Shown here: positions 25,904 through 29,847 of the stretch, piece by piece
How positions within the stretch are numbered: position 1 is the first letter of the stretch
Layout of the letters: every line of letters begins with the position of its first letter
Assembly (NCBI GenBank): GCA_964564845.1
Contig: CAZMCN010000007.1
Coordinates: 1 to 29,847, forward strand
Direction of reading: 5' to 3'
DNA: 29,847 nt
From: CAYXPG01 sp964564845
GTDB taxonomy: Bacteria; Planctomycetota; Phycisphaerae; Sedimentisphaerales; Anaerobacaceae
Program-made: the position numbers and the translations under genes
The notes under the pieces: generated by a model
Seen by the model: only the letters and a program-made list of their open reading frames with translations
Told to the model about the DNA's origin: nothing
The model's database searches: none

Positions 25904-26737
25904 ATGAGCAAAAATACTGACAAACTCAATCATCCGCTGCTGCTGGCCCTTGAAACTTCAGGCCGGCTCGGCTCGGTCGCCCTCGCCGAAGGAGACAGAC
26001 TTTTAGACGAATCCTCCTTTACCACTCCCTTAAAACACAGCGCCGAGGTCTTCCCCGCCATCGCCGCCCTGCTGGAAAAACTCAACCGAAAACCGGCACA
26101 AATCCGGCACATTTACATATCTATTGGCCCGGGCAGCTTTACCGGCCTGAGAATCGCCGCCACAATAGCAAAGTCGATGCACCTGGCCAATAACAGCATA
26201 AAAATCGTCGCCGTCGATACCCTCGACGTAATCGCCGCCAACATAATCGACTTCGCCGCATCCCGTATGTCATTCCGAGCGCAGCGGAGCGAAGCCGAGG
26301 AACCTATTAAAATTTGTCATTCTGAACGAAGTGAAGAATCTCATAAAAAAATCGCTGCTATCCTCGACGCAAAGCGTGGCCAGTTCTTCATCGCCGTTTA
26401 CAAACACATCACACAGGCCGATTCCTCCCAAAATCCGCTATCCGCCGTCAGTTATCCGCTCTCGAAAATTGCGCCCGATTCCTTAATGACCCCTCAGCAG
26501 TTCCTCGATAGCTTTGCCTCTTCCGCCGAGCCGCTCGGCTTACTCGGTGAAGGCCTCGTTTACCATAAGGACAAATTTGCTGCCGATGGCATTTATTTCT
26601 TCGACCAGAAGTACTGGACCCCCAGCGCCAGAAAGGTTCACCTGCTCGGCCGGCATTTGGCCCGGGCCAACCAATTCGCCAACCCACTGACCCTAACCCC
26701 AACCTACCTCCGCAACCCGGTCGTTAAAACAAAATAA
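25904..26737 (+). CDS. tsaB: tRNA threonylcarbamoyladenosine biosynthesis protein TsaB
   Basis: A 277-residue ASKHA-fold protein that partners TsaD in making the t6A37 modification of ANN-decoding tRNAs. Family features are LALETSGRLGSVALAEG at the N-terminus, KHSAEVFPAIAALLE, the motif SIGPGSFTGLRI (about 76-87), and AAILDAKRGQFFIAVY after the mid-region. It is longer than the usual 220-240 residues because about 26 residues (122-147) are encoded by a repeat inserted in frame between VIAANIIDFAASR and KKIAAILDA. No ribosome-binding site is obvious before ATG 25904. It faces the trmO gene, which acts on the same tRNA nucleoside. Confidence 0.9.
   Translation: MSKNTDKLNHPLLLALETSGRLGSVALAEGDRLLDESSFTTPLKHSAEVFPAIAALLEKLNRKPAQIRHIYISIGPGSFTGLRIAATIAKSMHLANNSIKIVAVDTLDVIAANIIDFAASRMSFRAQRSEAEEPIKICHSERSEESHKKIAAILDAKRGQFFIAVYKHITQADSSQNPLSAVSYPLSKIAPDSLMTPQQFLDSFASSAEPLGLLGEGLVYHKDKFAADGIYFFDQKYWTPSARKVHLLGRHLARANQFANPLTLTPTYLRNPVVKTK
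26269..26342 (+). repeat. In-frame GTCATT..GAAGAATCTC repeat within tsaB
   Basis: Two tandem copies: GTCATTCCGAGCGCAGCGG.. (26269-26306) and GTCATTCTGAACGAAGTGAA.. ending GAATCTC (26316-26342). In this frame the second reads HSERSEES. Sequences of the same type occur outside genes at 26792-26815 and 26828-26866. Confidence 0.9.
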
Positions 26738-26755
26738 TCCTTCTCAACCCCAATA

Positions 26756-26776
26756 ATCAATCATCAATCATCAATG
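26756..26776 (+). repeat. Tandem heptamers ATCAATC
   Basis: ATCAATC, ATCAATC, ATCAATG in direct succession immediately after tsaB. Confidence 0.65.
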
Positions 26777-26791
26777 TTTTCGCCCCTCTTC

Positions 26792-26866
26792 GTCATTCCT
26801 GCGAAGGAGGAATCCATTAAAAAAGTTGTCATTGCGAGTCCGCCTCCGGCGGACGAAGCAATCTCC
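26792..26866 (+). repeat. Two GTCATT-type dispersed repeats
   Basis: GTCATTCCTGCGAAGGAGG..TCC (26792-26815) and GTCATTGCGAG..GAAGCAATCTCC (26828-26866). The second contains a perfect seven-base hairpin GTCCGCC-TCC-GGCGGAC. They belong with the repeat inside tsaB. Confidence 0.8.
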
Positions 26867-26870
26867 GCCA

Positions 26871-26964
26871 ACTAACGACTATTCACCAAATACTAACGAC
26901 TAAAATGCCGCACCATTTTAACTGCAAAATAAGACAAAGAAAAACATTTTTTAACCTTTAATTT
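26871..26964 (-). repeat. 94-bp dispersed element, copy B (inverted)
   Basis: Reverse complement matches 11141-11235. Its left end is five heptamers on the plus strand: ACTAACG, ACTATTC, ACCAAAT, ACTAACG, ACTAAAA. Confidence 0.9.
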
Positions 26965-27046
26965 CCCTCCATCTCAATCCGTGGTTAAGCTCCATTCTTT
27001 TATACGCAACACGAACCAATTCCGCTGTTCAAAAGACTCGAAGCTA

Positions 27047-27526
27047 TTAATGTATGATGGTTTTGCTGGAAACGTTCCCATTCTTAAAGTGCTTATCCAG
27101 CCAGCCGCATTTAACTTCATCTCTGCTGTCGAAGTATTTCACGTAGGGTTTTATATCGAGAACCGGCGTGCCGTCCAGCATATCCACCTCTGTAAAATAC
27201 AACTTATTTGCCTCTATGCTTCCAATTTTCACAACGGAAAACCCAATATGATTAGGCCGATGCGGACTTCTTATCGCAAATACCCCATGTTTAGTCTGTT
27301 CCAAAAATGGCACACCTTCGATGGCTTCTTTTTCTGATTTGTGGAAATAATGTATTATTATCGCGTGGCTGAATTCATCCAGGTCCTTTAGCCCACCGGC
27401 GTATTCCTCTCTCAGTTCAATCCATCCCTCAACTTCTCTCTTAAAAATCCCCTGGATGGGTATGCCCTTCTTCTCTTTATATGGCGAGTGTATTATACCA
27501 ATCGGCTCCATTGTTATTTCGTTCAT
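27047..27526 (-). CDS. trmO: tRNA (N6-threonylcarbamoyladenosine37-N6)-methyltransferase TrmO
   Basis: A 159-residue protein of the TrmO (formerly TsaA/YaeB/VirR) family, which uses SAM to methylate t6A37 in tRNA. Family motifs visible are PIGIIHSPY at the N-terminus, GVFAIRSPHRPNHIGFSVVKI (His replaces the usual Pro in RPNPIG), and LDGTPVLDIKPYVKYFD. It is the short form without the C-terminal extension found in E. coli. AAGGTG lies just upstream of the ATG. It converges on tsaB, and together they would make m6t6A. Confidence 0.92.
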   Translation of the reverse strand: MNEITMEPIGIIHSPYKEKKGIPIQGIFKREVEGWIELREEYAGGLKDLDEFSHAIIIHYFHKSEKEAIEGVPFLEQTKHGVFAIRSPHRPNHIGFSVVKIGSIEANKLYFTEVDMLDGTPVLDIKPYVKYFDSRDEVKCGWLDKHFKNGNVSSKTIIH

Positions 27527-27757
27527 ATTTTCACCTTTTTCTAAAGCACCCTGCTTTCCTTAAACTATCATACTGTCCTTCAAATACAAACATTTTTTCT
27601 CAACCCCCTCGCTCACTCGCTCACGGTCACTCACCATTTTATTGATAATCTCTCGCACCCCTATTATAATCAGACGCTCTTTATTTAAGCTGCATAGATG
27701 GCACTTGTGCCATTATCAGTATTTGATTGTAAAAAATTAATACGGAGGTAACATAAA
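27527..27757. other. Intergenic region with 16-bp palindrome
   Basis: No gene. ATGGCAC-TT-GTGCCAT (27698-27713) is a perfect inverted repeat about 45 bp upstream of the HAD gene and could be an operator. CTCGCTCA is doubled at 27608-27623. GGAGGT at 27744-27749 is a very strong ribosome-binding site for the gene that follows. Confidence 0.5.
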
Positions 27758-28417
27758 ATAGAGTTCAAAGCGATTTTATTTGACCTGGACGGCACACTGC
27801 TTGACTCCCTTGACGACCTTGCAAACTCGATGAACGCCGCCCTCGCCCAATTGGGCTTGCCTCCGCACCCGACCGATGCCTACCGTTACTTTGTCGGCGA
27901 CGGAACCTTAAACCTCACAGAACGTGTCCTGCCCAAAGACAGCATCACCGACGAAATGGTCGATAAATGCCTGGCTCTTATGCTCAAAGAATACAACCGA
28001 CGCTGGTCCAACAATACAAAGCCGTATCCCGGCATACCTCAGATGCTCTTGGCCATGGAGAAAATCGGCCTGCCAAAGGCAATTCTCTCCAACAAAGCCG
28101 ATGATTTTACTCAAATCATTGTCAACTCGCTTCTCTCCGACTTCTCGTTTCAAGTTGTTCGCGGCCTGCTCCCCTCAGCCAAGAGAAAGCCCGACCCGAC
28201 TTCCGCAATTCAAATTGCTGATGAGCTTAAAATACCGCCATCCCGTTTTCTTTATCTTGGCGATACTAAAACTGATATGCAGACCGCAATTGCTGCCGGT
28301 ATGTATCCTGTAGGTGCCCTTTGGGGCTTTCGAGAAGCCGATGAACTCCTTCAAAACGGCGCAAAGAAACTTGTAAAAACCCCCGCCGACGTCTTAAAAC
28401 TCCTCAATAACACATAA
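27758..28417 (+). CDS. HAD-family phosphatase (phosphoglycolate phosphatase-like), apparent AUA start
   Basis: A 219-residue haloacid dehalogenase-type hydrolase. With the start at ATA 27758 the N-terminus is (M)EFKAILFDLDGTLLDSLDDL, which carries motif I with nucleophile Asp9 and acid Asp11. Motif II is in AILSNKADD, motif III Lys in KRKPDPT, and motif IV is LYLGDTKTDMQTA. The first ATG in frame (27830) comes after motif I and would make a dead enzyme. The only start candidate at the right distance from the perfect GGAGGT site is ATA, eight bases downstream; a TAA lies just upstream in frame. The substrate is likely 2-phosphoglycolate or a similar small phosphate ester, by family resemblance only. 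Confidence 0.85.
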   Translation: MEFKAILFDLDGTLLDSLDDLANSMNAALAQLGLPPHPTDAYRYFVGDGTLNLTERVLPKDSITDEMVDKCLALMLKEYNRRWSNNTKPYPGIPQMLLAMEKIGLPKAILSNKADDFTQIIVNSLLSDFSFQVVRGLLPSAKRKPDPTSAIQIADELKIPPSRFLYLGDTKTDMQTAIAAGMYPVGALWGFREADELLQNGAKKLVKTPADVLKLLNNT

Positions 28418-28443
28418 AACCAAAATCCCGTTGTCTTATGTGC

Positions 28444-29394
28444 TCACCGGTTCCACGGCAGCATAGTCAAATCAACGTTGCCCCCCGAAAGTATAATTCC
28501 TATTCTTTTCCCTGCTATCTCTTTACGTTTACTAAGCAGCGCCCCCAGAGGCACCGCCGCCGACGGCTCCACAATAATTTTCATTCTCTCCCAGATAAGC
28601 CGCATCGCCTCAATTATCGCATCTTCGCTGACCGTAACAATTTTCTCGACGTATTTTCTTATAATCGGAAAGGTCAGTTCGCCTAACATCGTCCTCAGCC
28701 CGTCTGCAATCGTATCAGGATTTTTTATAGGTATAATTTTCCCCGCCCGCAGCGATTGATACGCATCGTCAGCCATTTCCGGCTCGGCGCCGATAACTTT
28801 TCCGCCGTCCAGTACCGCCGAGACCGCTATTGCCGTCCCGCTGATTAGTCCCCCTCCGCCAACCGGCGCCATCACTACATCGAGCCCTTCAATCTCTTCA
28901 CACAGTTCCAGCGCGCAAGTCCCCTGCCCCGCAATTACTCGATGGTTGTTGTAGGCGTGGATGAAAGTCGCCCCCGTCCCCTCAACCACTTCTGCAAGTC
29001 CTTCCTCGCGCGCCTGCAGTGTCGGCTTACACGGTATAATCTGGGCACCGTAGCCGGCCACTGCGGCTCTTTTCACATCCGGCGCGTTCTCCGGCATAAC
29101 AACGTATGCCTTGACCCCTCGCCACTGCGCCGCCAATGCCACCGCCGCCGCATGATTGCCTGATGAATGTGTCGCTATACCTCTCTCCGCCTCTTCATCG
29201 GACAGACTGAATATCGCATTCGTCGCCCCGCGTATCTTAAACGCACCGGCCTTTTGAAAATTCTCGCACTTAAAGAATAATTCCGACCCTGTTAATTTAT
29301 TCAGCGTCTCACAGCTAAGTACCGCCGTCCGATGCGAAAAAGGCTTAATCCTCTCCGCCGCCTCTCGTATCTCTTTTATCGTCGGCTCACTCAT
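28444..29394 (-). CDS. Threonine/serine dehydratase, PLP fold type II
   Basis: A 316-residue PLP enzyme of the threonine dehydratase / serine racemase group, predicted to deaminate threonine to 2-oxobutanoate or serine to pyruvate. Visible are Lys53 in AFKIRGA (Schiff base), SSGNHAAA (77-84), the phosphate-binding loop VGGGGLISG (178-186) and SGGNVD near the C-terminus (304-309). It lacks the ACT regulatory domain of biosynthetic IlvA, so it is the short catabolic or racemase-like type. It converges with the HAD gene, with 26 bp between stops. No strong ribosome-binding site is seen before the ATG. Confidence 0.93.
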   Translation of the reverse strand: MSEPTIKEIREAAERIKPFSHRTAVLSCETLNKLTGSELFFKCENFQKAGAFKIRGATNAIFSLSDEEAERGIATHSSGNHAAAVALAAQWRGVKAYVVMPENAPDVKRAAVAGYGAQIIPCKPTLQAREEGLAEVVEGTGATFIHAYNNHRVIAGQGTCALELCEEIEGLDVVMAPVGGGGLISGTAIAVSAVLDGGKVIGAEPEMADDAYQSLRAGKIIPIKNPDTIADGLRTMLGELTFPIIRKYVEKIVTVSEDAIIEAMRLIWERMKIIVEPSAAVPLGALLSKRKEIAGKRIGIILSGGNVDLTMLPWNR

Positions 29395-29415
29395 CGCCCG
29401 AAATTATAAACCCTA

Positions 29416-29436
29416 AATCATCAATTGTCAATAGTA
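29416..29436 (+). repeat. Short heptamer run
   Basis: AATCATC, AATTGTC, AATAGTA in consecutive sevens upstream of the dehydratase gene; weak but in the same style as the stretch at 4230. Confidence 0.35.
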
Positions 29437-29458
29437 AAATGAAATGGCCTGCCACGAA

Positions 29459-29526
29459 CACAACGTAGTTCAGGGGTATTCCGCTCTTGACACGGAATCT
29501 ATCCGCTATTCCCGGTCCAAAATTCA
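29459..29526 (+). other. tRNA-like remnant
   Basis: TAGTTCAGGGGTA resembles a tRNA D-arm, GCTCTTGACACGGAA resembles a Val(GAC) anticodon arm, and TTCCCGGTCCAAAATTC resembles a T-arm, in the correct order and rough spacing. The D-stem partner and the acceptor stem do not pair, so it cannot be a working tRNA. Confidence 0.25.
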
Positions 29527-29563
29527 ATACTAAATCGAAAACGCCTTTTGTAAAACTGGAATA

Positions 29564-29592
29564 TTGACGTTCTGCCGGTTATTGTGTATGAT
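29564..29592 (+). promoter_or_regulatory. Sigma70-type promoter
   Basis: TTGACG (29564-29569) and TATGAT (29587-29592) with exactly 17 bp between them, five of six matches to each consensus box. It points towards the right edge of the window. Confidence 0.65.
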
Positions 29593-29640
29593 TTATTCGC
29601 GATTTTCAAGGTTTGCCATCCGGAACTAAGGAACCTATAA

Positions 29641-29745
29641 ATGGGAACAATCAACAAAAAGAGATTGAGTGAGCATAACATACAAGTTTGCTCAGTTTCT
29701 CTCTTATTTCGTCCATATTATCTTATCCCGCATTTCCCATATTAA
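29641..29745 (+). CDS. Possible 34-residue leader peptide or small protein
   Basis: ATG at 29641 has AAGGA eight bases upstream and lies about 50 bp after the promoter at 29564. The product starts MGTINKKRLSEHNIQVCSVS and ends in an aromatic, Pro-containing tail, FRPYYLIPHFPY. No family was recognised. The frame contains a hairpin (29659-29705), as in some regulatory leader peptides, but no run of one amino-acid codon is present. Confidence 0.35.
   Translation: MGTINKKRLSEHNIQVCSVSLLFRPYYLIPHFPY
29659..29705 (+). promoter_or_regulatory. Leader hairpin
   Basis: AAGAGA pairs with TCTCTT and TGAGCA with TGCTCA, separated by a symmetric five-by-five internal loop and closed by a 13-base loop. 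It lies downstream of the 29564 promoter, and no T-run follows. Confidence 0.4.
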
Positions 29746-29783
29746 AGTAGCGCATTTGATATTGATTTGATAGTATAGAGCTT

Positions 29784-29847
29784 ATGGATGCCATTCAAGC
29801 TAATTTTGACTGTTCCGATTTGGAGAACCCAATGGGCCAAAGGCATT
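29784..29847 (+). CDS. Possible start of a gene cut by the window edge
   Basis: ATG at 29784 opens a frame reading MDAIQANFDCSDLENPMGQR that is still open at the end. A weak TAGAG lies upstream. It would be the gene served by the promoter at 29564. Too short to identify. Confidence 0.35.
   Translation, partial: MDAIQANFDCSDLENPMGQRH

Larger units (their letters stand above)
26738..27046. other. Gene-free region between tsaB and trmO
   Basis: Between two convergent genes and made largely of repeats: ATCAATC heptamers, two GTCATT..-type repeats and copy B of the 94-95 bp element. No gene and no classical terminator with a T-run were seen. Confidence 0.7.

Noticed and set aside
11141..26964. 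The inverted 94-95 bp copies as ends of one composite transposon
   Set aside because: No transposase or integrase lies between them, the cargo is housekeeping genes, and both copies sit among other dispersed repeats; independent insertion is simpler.
27698..27713. TGGCAC as a sigma54 -24 element
   Set aside because: The -12 GC doublet is not at the required distance; the sequence is better explained as a palindrome.
27830..28417. ATG at 27830 as start of the HAD phosphatase
   Set aside because: It would remove the DLDGT motif with the catalytic Asp, and it has no ribosome-binding site; the perfect GGAGGT site lies upstream and points to ATA 27758.
29499..29681. 60-codon minus-strand frame
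   Set aside because: It lies across the promoter and small ORF on the other strand, and has no recognisable family or ribosome-binding site.

Overview
The window looks like a piece of a planctomycete chromosome, most likely the Phycisphaerae side of that phylum. This is inferred from one 2212-residue secreted beta-helix protein carrying a type I dockerin-like calcium repeat, a large secretin with a long TPR-like N-terminal arm and a Gly/Met-rich insert, frequent TTG starts behind strong Shine-Dalgarno sites, and intergenic spaces full of short repeats. No rRNA, intact tRNA, CRISPR array, transposase or phage gene was seen.

Layout. (1) 1-2060: a His-rich membrane protein translationally coupled to a Fur-family regulator, then mannose-6-phosphate isomerase. 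(2) 2056-4210, minus: an ATP-grasp enzyme followed by a WecA/MraY-type polyprenyl-phosphate sugar-1-phosphate transferase. (3) 4484-7580, plus: DegT-type sugar aminotransferase, NusG-like (UpxY-type) antiterminator, small membrane protein, NAD-dependent sugar epimerase. Regions 1-3 read as part of a cell-surface polysaccharide locus. (4) 7726-10673: a promoter with an overlapping dyad, then dtxR-feoA-feoB for ferrous iron uptake. (5) 10674-11489: a gene-free region with several repeat families and phased A-tracts. (6) 11490-14146: aroA and a very divergent aroC, closed by a strong terminator. (7) 25786 down to 14262, minus: a coiled-coil/TPR protein, a secretin that shares its N-terminal half, and the giant beta-helix protein; this may be an export module for a surface protein, which is inference. 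(8) 25904-29394: tsaB and trmO (both act on the t6A37 modification of tRNA), a HAD phosphatase that appears to start at AUA, and a threonine/serine dehydratase. (9) 29395-29847: a good sigma70-type promoter, a possible leader peptide overlapping a hairpin, and the start of a possible further gene.

The most unusual theme is repeats. Degenerate tandem heptamers occur between genes and inside aroA; a GTCATT..GAAGAATCTC-type repeat occurs between genes and in frame inside tsaB; and a 94-95 bp element is present twice in opposite orientation, 15.6 kb apart. The other points most worth following are the chorismate synthase homologue that lacks the GESHG signature, and the secretin with its truncated paralogue.
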